The notes beneath the pieces were generated by a model. The model did no database searches. It saw only the letters and a program-made list of their open reading frames with translations, and was not told the origin of the DNA. A DNA stretch of 64,000 nucleotides, from the NCBI GenBank assembly GCA_963779225.1, contig CAVZWW010000003.1, forward strand, positions 310,001-374,000, read 5' to 3'. This stretch comes from CAVPCZ01 sp963779225 (GTDB lineage: Bacteria; Bacteroidota; Ignavibacteria; UBA10030; UBA6906). This document shows, piece after piece, positions 41,980 through 50,942 of the stretch (positions within the stretch are counted from its first letter, which is position 1; each line of letters opens with the position of its first letter). The position numbers were made by a program, and so were the translations under genes.

Positions 41980-42320
41980 TAACGGGCCGGAGTGGTTTTG
42001 TAGACGGTTTCCCCGTTACGTACCATCCCATGCTTCTCGCGCGCGGCTTTCTCGATGGCCTTGGGATCCCCCTCGAGGGCTTTTAATTCGGTCTGGAGGC
42101 GCCGGGTCTCCGCCTCCGCTTCGCGGATTTTCTGCTGGAGCTCGACTTCCTGCCGTTCCAGGCGAACACGCTGAACAATCCCCCGATTCCCGAACAGAAC
42201 AAACCCGATCAGGGGAATGCCGATCGCCAGTACGGCAACAAACCGCTTGTTCCGGAGGAGGCGGAGGATCTGCTGCGGATTGAACCGCCGCTTTTTCTTT
42301 CTGTAGAAAAGGTCATCCAT
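41979..42320 (-). CDS. DivIC/FtsB-like septum formation initiator protein
   Basis: A small 113-residue bitopic membrane protein. A basic cytoplasmic N terminus (KKKRRFNPQQ) is followed by one transmembrane helix (29-45) and a coiled coil (about 50-90, RVRLERQEVELQQKIREAE onwards). The end GDPKAIEKAAREKHGMVRNGET contains the ERxARE-like motif of the DivIC/FtsB family (EKAARE). It would stabilise the divisome with FtsL/FtsQ-type partners. No ribosome site is visible and the candidate -10 lies about 11 bases from the ATG, suggesting a leaderless message. First gene before rarA and lptD. Confidence 0.88.
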   Translation of the reverse strand: MDDLFYRKKKRRFNPQQILRLLRNKRFVAVLAIGIPLIGFVLFGNRGIVQRVRLERQEVELQQKIREAEAETRRLQTELKALEGDPKAIEKAAREKHGMVRNGETVYKTTPAR

Positions 42321-42330
42321 GGGTGATCAC

Positions 42331-42359
42331 AATGTACGAGGAATTCGGGGAAAGCTCAA
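42331..42359 (-). promoter_or_regulatory. Sigma70-like promoter of the divIC-like/rarA/lptD unit
   Basis: On the minus strand, TTGAGC (42354-42359) and TACATT (42331-42336) are 17 bases apart, between a terminator and the start codon at 42320. Confidence 0.4.
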
Positions 42360-42367
42360 ATGAAAGA

Positions 42368-42394
42368 GCAGGGCGGCCGGGGGGGCCGCCCTGC
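42368..42394 (-). terminator. Intrinsic terminator after the HEAT-repeat protein gene
   Basis: A perfect 11-base stem, GCAGGGCGGCC (42368-42378) with GGCCGCCCTGC (42384-42394) and a G5 loop, lies 49 bases past the stop. On the minus strand it is followed by TCTTTCATTT, a partial T-tract. Confidence 0.7.
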
Positions 42395-42443
42395 GAAGCA
42401 GATGGAGCAGAATGGGGAAAGGTCAGGTACGGCTGACAGCCGG

Positions 42444-42896
42444 CTACCGCGTCGCCATCCGGGGAACATCCGACGTCCCGACGGCAGCAAACTCAAAGGC
42501 GCCCGCCTGCACATATTCGTTGTAGAACCATGCACACCGCCGGGCAACGCTCTCACTGTTGTCAAACTGCGTGGCACGTTTCACAGCATAGACGCCGCGG
42601 GCATCTCCTATGCGGCAGAGGGCCAGCGCCGCCACGATCCGGGCAGACTCCTGATTGTCGCTGCGGAGCATCTTCATCAGGGGAATAACGGCATTCGAAG
42701 ATTTGAGTTCGCCCAGCAGGTATGCTGAACTCTCTTTCAGCCCCTGGTTGTCCGACTCGATACCGATCAGAAGGTTCTGCTCGGCACGGGCATACTGTTC
42801 GGCGGTAAGGGCTGTTGGCGTATCGGCAGCAGCCGCTACGGTGGTGGCCGCGATGATCAACACAGCCGCTGCAAGGATAGACATTGTCGCTTTCAT
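42444..42896 (-). CDS. Exported HEAT-repeat protein
   Basis: A 150-residue protein with a signal peptide (about 1-23, MKATMSILAAAVLIIAATTV) and roughly two HEAT-type helical repeats: SSAYLLGELKSSNAVIPLMKML, then ARIVAALALCRIGDARGVYAV and ESVARRCAWFYNEY. It is probably a periplasmic scaffold or binding protein; no catalytic motif is seen. The ATG at 42896 has a strong GGGAGG just upstream, which decides against the longer frame to 42983. It forms its own transcription unit or follows ddl (148 bases away) and ends in a good terminator. Confidence 0.78.
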   Translation of the reverse strand: MKATMSILAAAVLIIAATTVAAAADTPTALTAEQYARAEQNLLIGIESDNQGLKESSAYLLGELKSSNAVIPLMKMLRSDNQESARIVAALALCRIGDARGVYAVKRATQFDNSESVARRCAWFYNEYVQAGAFEFAAVGTSDVPRMATR

Positions 42897-43043
42897 AAGA
42901 ACCTCCCTGGTGAATGTAGGTGAACCCCGGTGTCTTGCTTTCTCTACCTGATGATACGCAGGGCACCGGAACAGGTTGGCCAATTGCGACTAACGCGGAG
43001 CGGGGTGCGACAGGACGCGGAAAGAAACGACGAAGTGCAGTTC

Positions 43044-44174
43044 TCAGGTCTGGTACCACTCGCGCCGGGGATCGTAGAACCGGCGTAAGCCCTTCTTTTC
43101 GACGTGCCGGTCCACCGCAAGCCGGACCAGCCGGTCAAGCAGGTCATTGAACGGGATGCCGCTGGCTTCCCAGAGTTTTGCATACATGCTGATGGGGGTG
43201 AATCCGGGGATGGTATTCAGTTCATTGATATAGACGGTCCCCGCCCGGCGCGTCACCAGAAAATCCGCCCGAGCCATACCTGCACAGTCGATTGCAGTGT
43301 AGGCGGTGCCTGCCATCTTCATGATCTGCCGGGTCAGGCGGGGACTCAGTCGCGCCGGAATGACGGTTTGCGACGCACCATCCACATACTTTGCATCGTA
43401 GTCATAGAATTCATTCGAGGGGAGAATTTCTCCCGGAAGCGAGATCACCGGCTCATCGTTGCCGAGCACACTGCATTCGATCTCGCGTGCATCACGCACT
43501 CCCTGCTCGAAGATCACTTTGCGATCATAGGCGGCCGCCAGATCCATCGCTGCACGCAATTCGCGACGTGTGTGAGCTTTGGTGATACCGACACTTGACC
43601 CGGTATTCGCGGGCTTGACAAACACGGGATAACGGAGTTTGCGCTCCACGGTGGTGATGACCTCCCGGGGAGCCGCCGTACAGCGCAAGGATCGTTCCCA
43701 TGTGTATTTGGGGACCCGGAGTCCCGCGCGTTCGAAAAGCTGTTTCTGAACAATCTTGTCCATACCCACGGCGGATCCGAGAACACCTGCTCCGATATAC
43801 GGTACATCGGCGAGCTCCAGCAACCCCTGCAGGGTTCCGTCCTCTCCATATGTCCCGTGTACAAGAGGGAAAACCACATCCAGCGGCGAGATCGGTATGT
43901 GATGCGCATTCATCACCAGGAGGCCCTGACGGGCCGGTTCCGGTACCAGCACGCATTCCGGCTCTGCATCACTTCCCGTGCGGAACCGCAGGACGTCCAG
44001 CGCCCGGGGTGAACTGATCCAGCGGCCTTCGCGGGTAATGCCGATCGGGATGACATCGTACCGTTCAGGGTCAAGGGCGTCCATCACCGCTTTTGCCGAG
44101 ACGAGGGACACCTCATGTTCGCTTGAGCGGCCGCCGAAGATCACCCCGATACGGAGTTTGCGTTGTTGTGCCAT
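43044..44174 (-). CDS. ddl: D-alanine--D-alanine ligase
   Basis: A 376-residue ATP-grasp ligase. The N-terminal motif VIFGGRSSEHEVSLVSAK is diagnostic. LVHGTYGEDGTLQGLLELADVPYIG, the ATP-binding YPVFVKPANTGSSVGITKA and DFLVTRRAGTVYINELNTIPGFT, carrying the metal ligands, complete the active site. It joins two D-alanines for peptidoglycan precursors in the cytoplasm. The ATG at 44174 begins the family sequence; an upstream extension to 44270 has none. The preceding lipoprotein gene ends 8 bases before it, so they are likely co-transcribed, along with lysA upstream. Confidence 0.95.
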   Translation of the reverse strand: MAQQRKLRIGVIFGGRSSEHEVSLVSAKAVMDALDPERYDVIPIGITREGRWISSPRALDVLRFRTGSDAEPECVLVPEPARQGLLVMNAHHIPISPLDVVFPLVHGTYGEDGTLQGLLELADVPYIGAGVLGSAVGMDKIVQKQLFERAGLRVPKYTWERSLRCTAAPREVITTVERKLRYPVFVKPANTGSSVGITKAHTRRELRAAMDLAAAYDRKVIFEQGVRDAREIECSVLGNDEPVISLPGEILPSNEFYDYDAKYVDGASQTVIPARLSPRLTRQIMKMAGTAYTAIDCAGMARADFLVTRRAGTVYINELNTIPGFTPISMYAKLWEASGIPFNDLLDRLVRLAVDRHVEKKGLRRFYDPRREWYQT

Positions 44175-44181
44175 ATGGGCC

Positions 44182-44733
44182 TTATTGTTCCTGCTCGAGA
44201 TACAGCCGTGACAATGACGTGCTGGGTGGAAGAGCCCGTTCCCGGATCTGGAAGAACAGCCGCGGCGCATTACGTTTCCAGCTGATCCGCTGTCCGCCGT
44301 CCGGGCCGGCCGCCAGGGTCCCGTTTGTCCGAACCACTTCGCAGTCCCCCTTCACCGTTACATACAGATCCTGGTCAGTGACGTGCATTCCCTCAATCGC
44401 CTGGAGAGAGGTAAACGTGTAGGCCACTTCCGCAATCAGGGTATCCTCCCGGGTGAACATCCGTTTGGCCGTGATGACGCGGCCACGTTTTTCGAAATCG
44501 CGGACTGCGTCTGCTTTGAACGAGGACATCATATTCGTGAAGTCACGTTGAATCAGTGAGTCGGCGGTTTCATCCGACCGGAGATCGATCAACCGCAATA
44601 CTGCTTCCCCGGTACCGTCGGCGTTGAGCGTGATGCGGTGTTCCGTCGTACGAATCAGGATGCATCCCGTCCCGAAGGAAAGGGCGAAGAGAAGGATCAA
44701 CAGGGTTTGACGAAGTAAATGGATCGGTCGCAT
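44182..44733 (-). CDS. Lipoprotein of unknown function
   Basis: I do not recognise this 183-residue protein. It has a lipoprotein signal with a lipobox LSFGTGC (Cys24) after MRPIHLLRQTLLILLFA. The mature part starts with ILIRTTEHRITLNADGTGEAVLRLIDL, a beta-rich opening of the kind seen in DUF-type lipoproteins that carry a hydrolase-like or immunoglobulin-like fold; no catalytic residues stand out. The ATG at 44733 is preceded by GAGGA. It lies between lysA and ddl, so expression with cell-wall precursor enzymes is likely, but a role in the wall is only inferred. Confidence 0.62.
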   Translation of the reverse strand: MRPIHLLRQTLLILLFALSFGTGCILIRTTEHRITLNADGTGEAVLRLIDLRSDETADSLIQRDFTNMMSSFKADAVRDFEKRGRVITAKRMFTREDTLIAEVAYTFTSLQAIEGMHVTDQDLYVTVKGDCEVVRTNGTLAAGPDGGQRISWKRNAPRLFFQIRERALPPSTSLSRLYLEQEQ

Positions 44734-44820
44734 GGGTATTCCTCTGGTTCGTGCCGTACGAACATTCATCCGCCCGTTCCGGCATGACACGGCGGCCGCA
44801 CCGGGCCGGGCCTCTTTCCC

Positions 44821-46083
44821 CTAGAGTTGATCTACCGTCTCCCGGGGTCGGATGATTGCGTGTGTTGCGCCGTCTACCAGCACCTCCGCCGGGCGCGGAC
44901 GGGCGTTATACGTAGAGGATTGTGCAAAACCGTACGCGCCCGCACACATCAGGGCGATGTGGTCGCCGCGGTGCAACCGGGCGAGGGTCCGGTCGTGAGC
45001 GAAGAAATCGCCGGACTCGCACACCGGCCCCACCACATCCACCACCTCGTGGGGGGCGTTGGTGATCGTGAGCGGGACAATCTGGTGAAACGCGTGATAC
45101 AGACTGGGACGGATAAGATCAGTCATGGCACCGTCCACGATGAGGAAGATCTTTTCCGGTGTGACTTTGCGGTAGAGCACGCGTGTGAGCAGAACGCCGC
45201 CGTGCGCAACGATGGAGCGTCCGGGCTGTATGGAGAGTGTGCAGCCGAGCTGCCGCAGAATCGGGAGGGCGGGACTGATGAGCGCTTCGGTAGAGAGGTC
45301 GTGAGCTTCGGGTTCCTCATGAGGAAGCGCGGGATGCTGCACGAAACCGTGGTATTGTACACCGAATCCCCCTCCGAAGTCGACGTCATGCACCGGCACA
45401 CCTCCTTCCCGCAGCGTACGGACGACAGAGGCAATCGCCTCGGCGGCATGCAGGAAGGTGGAGGGTTTGGTGATCTGCGATCCGATATGACTGTGAATGC
45501 CGCGGACGTCGATATGTGGCAGCCCGGAGGCCCAGAGCAGTATTTCACGTGCCCGTTCCCAGGGCATGCCGAATTTGTTGTGCCGCATGCTTGTGGAGAC
45601 ATAGGCATGCCCGCCGGCATCGATGTCCAGGTTCACGCGGAGCAGGATCCGTCCGCGCTTGCCCAGCTTGCCCGCGATTTCATTCAGCGCATCGATTTCT
45701 TCGGTTGATTCGACGTTGAAGGCGAGGATCTCCTGTTCCAGCGCATAGGCGATTTCGTCGTCCCGTTTGCCCACTCCGCTGAATGTTATTCTGGAGTGCG
45801 GGAATCCTGCACCCAGCGCAAGCGTCAGTTCGCCCCGGGACGCCACATCAGCTCCCAACCCTTCGCCGGCTATAAGGCGCAGGAGAACACGATTTGCATT
45901 CGCCTTGACTGCGTAGTAGGTCAGATGCGGTGTGTCGGCAAGTGCATCTTCAATGCGTCGAATGTCATCGTGGATTGCCTGCTTGCTGTACACATAGAGC
46001 GGTGTGCCGTATTCCTCGGCCAGCAGATGCAGCGGCACAGCTTCCACGTGCAATGTACCATCACGATAACCGTACACGCTCAC
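44821..46083 (-). CDS. lysA: Diaminopimelate decarboxylase
   Basis: A 420-residue PLP-dependent alanine-racemase-fold decarboxylase. The PLP lysine is in YYAVKANANR (K59). Substrate and PLP motifs include HSHIGSQ, VDFGGGFGVQYHG, EPGRS-like QPGRSIVA and the C-terminal GPVCESGDFFA and AGAYGFAQSSTYNARPRPAEVLV, with the catalytic Cys in CESGD. It makes L-lysine from meso-DAP. The start is GTG at 46083 with AGGAG eight bases upstream. It sits 10 bases after the cysteine-desulfurase-like gene. Confidence 0.95.
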   Translation of the reverse strand: MSVYGYRDGTLHVEAVPLHLLAEEYGTPLYVYSKQAIHDDIRRIEDALADTPHLTYYAVKANANRVLLRLIAGEGLGADVASRGELTLALGAGFPHSRITFSGVGKRDDEIAYALEQEILAFNVESTEEIDALNEIAGKLGKRGRILLRVNLDIDAGGHAYVSTSMRHNKFGMPWERAREILLWASGLPHIDVRGIHSHIGSQITKPSTFLHAAEAIASVVRTLREGGVPVHDVDFGGGFGVQYHGFVQHPALPHEEPEAHDLSTEALISPALPILRQLGCTLSIQPGRSIVAHGGVLLTRVLYRKVTPEKIFLIVDGAMTDLIRPSLYHAFHQIVPLTITNAPHEVVDVVGPVCESGDFFAHDRTLARLHRGDHIALMCAGAYGFAQSSTYNARPRPAEVLVDGATHAIIRPRETVDQL

Positions 46084-46093
46084 GACAGTTCTC

Positions 46094-47578
46094 CTATGAT
46101 GCTTCCGAATGCCGGCGTTCCCCGCGCGCGGTTCGTGATATATACGGAAAATACCTCATAAAATCCGGAGCAAAACCTTCCGCCGTAAATCCCCCGCTCG
46201 CCGGATCCTGGACATAGTGTCCCCGCACGTCCCCGCGCGTGATGCGGCCGAGCATTTCCACAAGCGCATCGATGTCTTCCTCCGTGTTGTAGCAGCCGAG
46301 GCTCGCGCGAACCATGCCGGGCATACGGGATTTGTTTCCGGAAAGCACTTCGGCGGTGAAGCGATGATCTTCCTCGGGTGTCACCTTGAGCAACAGCTTC
46401 ACGTACGGGTGAGCACAGAAACAACCATCCCGGACCCCGATGCCGCCCTCGGTCCCCAGGATGGCGGCAACCAGGGAATGATGTTTGCCCTCCACATTGA
46501 AGGTAATCGTGCCGACCTTCCCGCTCAGATCCTCCGTCGGTCCGTAGAGCTCAATGCCCTGCATGCCTCGGAGTTTGCGGTACGCATACTCGAGAAGTCC
46601 GGTTTCATGAGCCGCGATGGTGTCCATGCCCACCCTCTGGAGCACGCCGATCGCCGCAGCAAGGGCAACCCCGCCAACGACATTCGGTGTGCCTGCTTCT
46701 TCTTTGTGCGGCGGACGGTTCCACATCGCGCTTTCCAGGGTGACGATTTCCACAACGCCCCCTCCGACCATATCCGGTTCGCCTTCAGCGAAGAAGGCCT
46801 TTGGGCCGATCAGGGCTCCGGTGCCGAACGGGGCGTACATTTTGTGGGCGGACAGGGCCAGGAAATCAATATGGCGCGGATCGTCATCGGAGAGCATGGC
46901 GATAGGACGATGGGGCGCCAGCTGTGCCGCATCCACAAAGAGACGTGCTCCTGCATCGTGCGTCCAGACGGCAATATCGTGAATCGGCGAACAGAGTCCG
47001 GTAATATTGGAGGCGCCGTTCACCGCTACCAGGCGCACGCGCCCGGCGTATTCCCGCAACGCCGACCGGAGGCGCTGGAGATCCAGATTCCCGTCCCCCA
47101 ACACACCGATGTGCACAACGTGGCAGTGTTTGCGCCAGGGAAGATCGTTGGAATGGTGTTCCATCACGGTCGTGATCACGATGTCGTCGGAACGCAACGC
47201 AAGCCGGTTGGCGAGCTTGTTGATGCATTCCGTGGTGTTCTTGGTGAAGATGACCGTATTGTGTTCCGGATCGGCTCCGACAAATGCTCCCACCACATCA
47301 TGGGCGGAATCGAAGACTTCCGTGGCCAGAAGCGATTTGAATCCCGTTCCGCGGTGGACACCGGAATACCAGGGGAGGAATTCTTCGATACATCGGAGTA
47401 CCGTTCCGAACGTTGGTGTGCTTGCGGCATTGTCCAGAAAAATGTAGGGACGTTCGGTTCCGTCGAGCAGCGGGACGGGCGTATCGATGCCGATCACATC
47501 CCGCCGGATGTCGGCAAGCGCCAGCCGTGGGGAGTGGTCAACACGGGCGAAGGCTGCTTCAGGATGTGGTTTCTGCAT
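46094..47578 (-). CDS. Class V aminotransferase of the cysteine desulfurase-like family
   Basis: A 494-residue PLP enzyme related to SufS/NifS. Visible are YIFLDNAASTP, TKNTTECINKLAN, VVTTVMEHHSNDLPW-like sequence, the PLP lysine in LALSAHKMYAPFGTGALIG, GTPNVVGGVAL and a late Cys in RDGCFCAHPYVKLL, at the position of the SufS active Cys region. A desulfurase or related selenocysteine lyase function is likely, but no suf or isc scaffold genes are near, so the acceptor is unknown. The chain is longer than typical SufS (about 410 residues), with a longer N terminus and C-terminal tail. Its 5' end overlaps the Xer recombinase gene by 20 bases. Confidence 0.85.
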   Translation of the reverse strand: MQKPHPEAAFARVDHSPRLALADIRRDVIGIDTPVPLLDGTERPYIFLDNAASTPTFGTVLRCIEEFLPWYSGVHRGTGFKSLLATEVFDSAHDVVGAFVGADPEHNTVIFTKNTTECINKLANRLALRSDDIVITTVMEHHSNDLPWRKHCHVVHIGVLGDGNLDLQRLRSALREYAGRVRLVAVNGASNITGLCSPIHDIAVWTHDAGARLFVDAAQLAPHRPIAMLSDDDPRHIDFLALSAHKMYAPFGTGALIGPKAFFAEGEPDMVGGGVVEIVTLESAMWNRPPHKEEAGTPNVVGGVALAAAIGVLQRVGMDTIAAHETGLLEYAYRKLRGMQGIELYGPTEDLSGKVGTITFNVEGKHHSLVAAILGTEGGIGVRDGCFCAHPYVKLLLKVTPEEDHRFTAEVLSGNKSRMPGMVRASLGCYNTEEDIDALVEMLGRITRGDVRGHYVQDPASGGFTAEGFAPDFMRYFPYISRTARGERRHSEAS

Positions 47579-48494
47579 GGGTCGTTCGTACTCCGCTGCG
47601 GGGGTGGTATTTGTCGTATTCCTGCCGGAGGTAACTGCGATCGATATGGGTGTACACCTGGGTGGTGGAGATGTCCGAGTGCCCCAGCATCTCCTGGACT
47701 GCGCGCAGATCGGCGCCGCCTTCGAGCAGATGGGTGGCGAAGGAATGGCGGAAGGTATGGGGATGCACCTCCCGCGAGATGCCGGCCCGGTGCGCGTACG
47801 ATTGCACCATTTTCCAGATTGCCATGCGTGTCAGCTGCAGGCCGCGGACATTCAGGAACAGGACGTCATTGCTTGCCGCGCGGCGCGGCAGACGGATCCG
47901 GCACTCCCGTTTATACCGGGAGATCCAGCCGAGTGCCGAAGGCCCGATCGGCACGAGTCGCTCTTTTGATCCTTTTCCGAAGACACGCACGATGCCGCTT
48001 TCCTCTGACACATCGGCCTGGCGGAGAGTGGTGAGCTCGGAGACCCGCATGCCGGTTGCATAGAGCACTTCCAGAATCGCCCGGTCACGCACCCAGAGAT
48101 GTTTTCGATCGGGGGGCTGTAAGGTGGTTTGTTGCAGCACGCGGTCCACCTCTTCCGGCGTGAGGACATCCGGAAGCTGTCGTGCCTTGCGCGGGTGATC
48201 GATTGTTTCAAGGGGATCATGCCGGGCGAACCCGTCGGCAAGGAGAAAGCGGTGGAACCCCCTGATCACTGAGAGGCACCGCATCACCGACCGCGGGGCG
48301 AGTCCCTGTTCCTGCAGTTCATGGAGGAAAATCGTTGCATCGGCGGGCGTTACTGCATCGGGGTCCGGGATACCGCGGCCGGCAAGAAAGGCCAGATACT
48401 TTCCCAGATCGCGCCGGTACGCCGTTATCGTGTTCGGCGAAGCGTTGTTTTCGAGCAGGAGATGATGCAAATACACGTCGGTCAGGTGTTTCAT
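47559..48494 (-). CDS. Tyrosine recombinase of the XerC/XerD family
   Basis: A 311-residue site-specific recombinase. The N-terminal core-binding domain (about 1-95) starts MKHLTDVYLHHLLLENNASPNT-like. The catalytic domain has R150 (ATGMRVSEL), K174 (GKGSKER), H246 and R249 in HPHTFRHSFATHLL, H272 in GHSDISTTQVYTH and the nucleophile Y281. XerC/D resolve chromosome dimers at dif sites. A single Xer copy cannot be distinguished as C or D from this window, and no attachment site or mobile element is nearby. Its ATG overlaps the 7TM-HD gene stop by 4 bases. Confidence 0.93.
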   Translation of the reverse strand: MKHLTDVYLHHLLLENNASPNTITAYRRDLGKYLAFLAGRGIPDPDAVTPADATIFLHELQEQGLAPRSVMRCLSVIRGFHRFLLADGFARHDPLETIDHPRKARQLPDVLTPEEVDRVLQQTTLQPPDRKHLWVRDRAILEVLYATGMRVSELTTLRQADVSEESGIVRVFGKGSKERLVPIGPSALGWISRYKRECRIRLPRRAASNDVLFLNVRGLQLTRMAIWKMVQSYAHRAGISREVHPHTFRHSFATHLLEGGADLRAVQEMLGHSDISTTQVYTHIDRSYLRQEYDKYHPRSGVRTTHAETTS

Positions 48495-50836
48495 GAAGGT
48501 TCCAACCCGGACGGATCATCCGGCTGCGCGTCCGGTTCATCCTGAGCCGGAAGATCCTTTTTCGGCGCCCGCCGCGGGCGGGGCTTGGGCGGGGCGGGAT
48601 ATTTGACGCGGGTATGATACATCCCCACGAGTACACTCAGAAAGCCGCTCTTGATCCGTGTGAGATCACGAAGTGTCAGCGGACACTCATCCAGCTCCCC
48701 CTCGTCCAGTCGTCGCTTGACCAGCTCATCGATGGCATCTGCAAGGCGCTGTGGTGTAGGTTCCTCGATGGTCCGTACGGTGGCTTCCACCGCATCGGCC
48801 AGCATCAGGATGCCCGTTTCACGCGTCTGCGGTTTCGGACCCGGGTACCGGTAGTCCTGTTCGTTGATTTCATCCAGTTTTGTTTCGTCGTCCGAACTCT
48901 GGGCAAGCTGCAGGGCCTTGTTATAGAAGTAATCGATGCGTGTGGTGCCGTGATGCATCGGAATGAAATCAATCACTTCTTCCGGCAGTTTGTATTCACG
49001 TGCGAGGGCCATCCCGTCTTTCACGTGCGCGGCGATGATCAGCGAACTCATACGCGGGGAAAGTTTGTCGTGCCTGCTGCGGGAACTCCGTTGATTTTCG
49101 ACGAAGTAGGTGGGTTTCACCACTTTTCCGACATCGTGGAAGTACGCGCCGACCCGGACCAGCACGCCGTTGGCTCCGATGGAGGCCGCCGCGGCTTCTG
49201 CGATGCTGGCGATGGTCATGCTGTGGTGATGTGTCCCCGGCGCCTTTTCGGCCAGCAACCGGAGCAGCGGATGGTTGTAGTGCGCAAGCTCCATCAGAGT
49301 CAGGTCGGTCGTCGCCTTGAATACCCGCTCAAGGAAAATCAGGAGGCCGTACGTCAGCACCGGCGAGACAATGGCGTTCACCATGGCAAAGCTCAATTGC
49401 TCGAATATCACACGCGTCGGCTCGTACCGCTCAAGACCGAGGGAAATAATGACGATGGCGTAGCCTGTGAAGATGAATCCCAGCGAGCGGAACAGCTGGG
49501 TGCGGGTTTTCATGTCGCGCACCGAATAAACGGACAGCGCGCCGGCGGCAAGTGATGCCAGAGCGATCGAGTAGTCATTGCCGCGGATGCCGGCGACCAC
49601 AAACGCGATAATGACCGTGCCATAGAAGCCCACGCGCGAATCAAAAATAATGGTGAGCAGCATTGACGCGGCCGGTACGAAGATCAGGTATTCGATGGGC
49701 GTAACCACGTCCAGCTCGCGCGCGAGATACGCGAAAAATCCTTCCAGGAGGATCAGGAGCGCCACCAGTGCCAGACGGCGGTTGTTCTCGAAAATCTTCT
49801 TGCGGAACAGGAAGAGATAGATGCCGTACAGGAAGATCGGAATCGACACATGCAGGATGTTGCCGATCAGCTGGAGGATCGTATCGGACGCGGGGCCTCG
49901 TTCGACCTTGGCGCGGCGGAGTGATTCAAGCTTGAGGCGAGTGTCGGGAGTGATGCGTTCATGCTTGCTGACGATGCGTTCGTTTTCCTGCACGAATCCG
50001 GTGGTCCGCTGAACCCTGTCCACCGCCGCTGCAACGGCAAGAGCGCTGGCTTCTTCACTGAACTTTATGCTCGGCGCGATATAGAAAACACCGATCTTGT
50101 AGGCGATGCTGACCGTATCATTGTCCGCTTGAAAAGACTGCAGGAGCTGTTTTTCCAGAAGCGCGACCACATCATTGCGGTCGAGCATGTGTGTCACCGG
50201 GGTGATCTCCTCCAGCTTGCCGCGGCGAAGGGCGATGTCCGGCTGCGTAATCGTGTTTTTGTTTCTGTCGAGAATACCCGTGGCATACTGTTCCTGTAAG
50301 AACGATTCCAGCAGGCGCTGGATCCGTGAGAGTCCTTTGCGCGTGACAAGGTTTTCCAGCAACCACCATTCTTGTTCCGAAAAGGGGATGTCCAGTGAGC
50401 CGGCGATTTGGGAGAACAGCAGTGAATCGTGATGTGCGGCCGCACGTGATTGTTGTCCGGCGCTATGCGACCGGAGCTCGGCATTTGCCGCATCTGCGAC
50501 GCGGTGAAAGAATTCGTCCAGACGACGGAGCTGGCGATCGGCCACAGAGGTGTCGTGCTCGAATACGGGGTAGACTTGTTGTCTCGCCTCTTCCACATCG
50601 CGCTGGTACTCCTTTTCTTCGCGGAAGATCGGAAATGAAAAAGGCGCAATAAGGTCTTTTTGGGCCCAAACGGCGCCCGTCTTGTAGTCCAGCTGAAGGG
50701 ATTCTCCTCGCGGGAACATAAGCGCAAGAGCGACGAGAAGACCGACCACAATGGCGATCCTGACGAGCACCATTCGGGGGCTCTTGACCTTCTGAGACAG
50801 GCGATCAAGCCGGAGACGTTTTACGAGGTCTATCAT
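48491..50836 (-). CDS. 7TM-HD (PgpH/YqfF-like) HD-domain phosphodiesterase
   Basis: A 781-residue membrane protein. An N-terminal helix (about 24-42), a large extracytoplasmic region (about 45-315, the 7TMR-HDED domain), then seven transmembrane helices (about 325-500) lead to a cytoplasmic HD domain with HHHSM (536-540) and FHDVGK (566-571; H567, D568). Basic proline-rich residues end the chain. Homologues hydrolyse cyclic di-AMP, so the protein probably tunes c-di-AMP turnover or osmotic balance. It is divergent from the membrane-protein gene at 50943 and overlaps the recombinase gene by 4 bases, heading a possible operon with xer, csd-like and lysA. Confidence 0.9.
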   Translation of the reverse strand: MIDLVKRLRLDRLSQKVKSPRMVLVRIAIVVGLLVALALMFPRGESLQLDYKTGAVWAQKDLIAPFSFPIFREEKEYQRDVEEARQQVYPVFEHDTSVADRQLRRLDEFFHRVADAANAELRSHSAGQQSRAAAHHDSLLFSQIAGSLDIPFSEQEWWLLENLVTRKGLSRIQRLLESFLQEQYATGILDRNKNTITQPDIALRRGKLEEITPVTHMLDRNDVVALLEKQLLQSFQADNDTVSIAYKIGVFYIAPSIKFSEEASALAVAAAVDRVQRTTGFVQENERIVSKHERITPDTRLKLESLRRAKVERGPASDTILQLIGNILHVSIPIFLYGIYLFLFRKKIFENNRRLALVALLILLEGFFAYLARELDVVTPIEYLIFVPAASMLLTIIFDSRVGFYGTVIIAFVVAGIRGNDYSIALASLAAGALSVYSVRDMKTRTQLFRSLGFIFTGYAIVIISLGLERYEPTRVIFEQLSFAMVNAIVSPVLTYGLLIFLERVFKATTDLTLMELAHYNHPLLRLLAEKAPGTHHHSMTIASIAEAAAASIGANGVLVRVGAYFHDVGKVVKPTYFVENQRSSRSRHDKLSPRMSSLIIAAHVKDGMALAREYKLPEEVIDFIPMHHGTTRIDYFYNKALQLAQSSDDETKLDEINEQDYRYPGPKPQTRETGILMLADAVEATVRTIEEPTPQRLADAIDELVKRRLDEGELDECPLTLRDLTRIKSGFLSVLVGMYHTRVKYPAPPKPRPRRAPKKDLPAQDEPDAQPDDPSGLEPS

Positions 50837-50887
50837 GGGGGCGGCAGATTATGTAAACAATATCGGCATTATCTTCACAAATATCAA

Positions 50888-50916
50888 TTGAAACTCGACT
50901 TGACTTTTTGTATATT
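50888..50916 (+). promoter_or_regulatory. Sigma70-like promoter for the 50.9-54.7 kb gene cluster
   Basis: TTGAAA (50888-50893) and TATATT (50911-50916) are 17 bases apart, ending 26 bases before the start codon at 50943. A weaker minus-strand candidate, TTGATA with a 16-base spacer to GATATT (50860-50887), faces the 7TM-HD gene, so the two promoters would almost touch. Confidence 0.5.
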
Positions 50917-50942
50917 CTCAACAACCCTTCGCAACTACCATT

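Noticed and set aside
48614..49555. 313-codon plus-strand frame opposite the 7TM-HD gene
   Set aside because: Antisense shadow; the opposite strand has the HD motifs.
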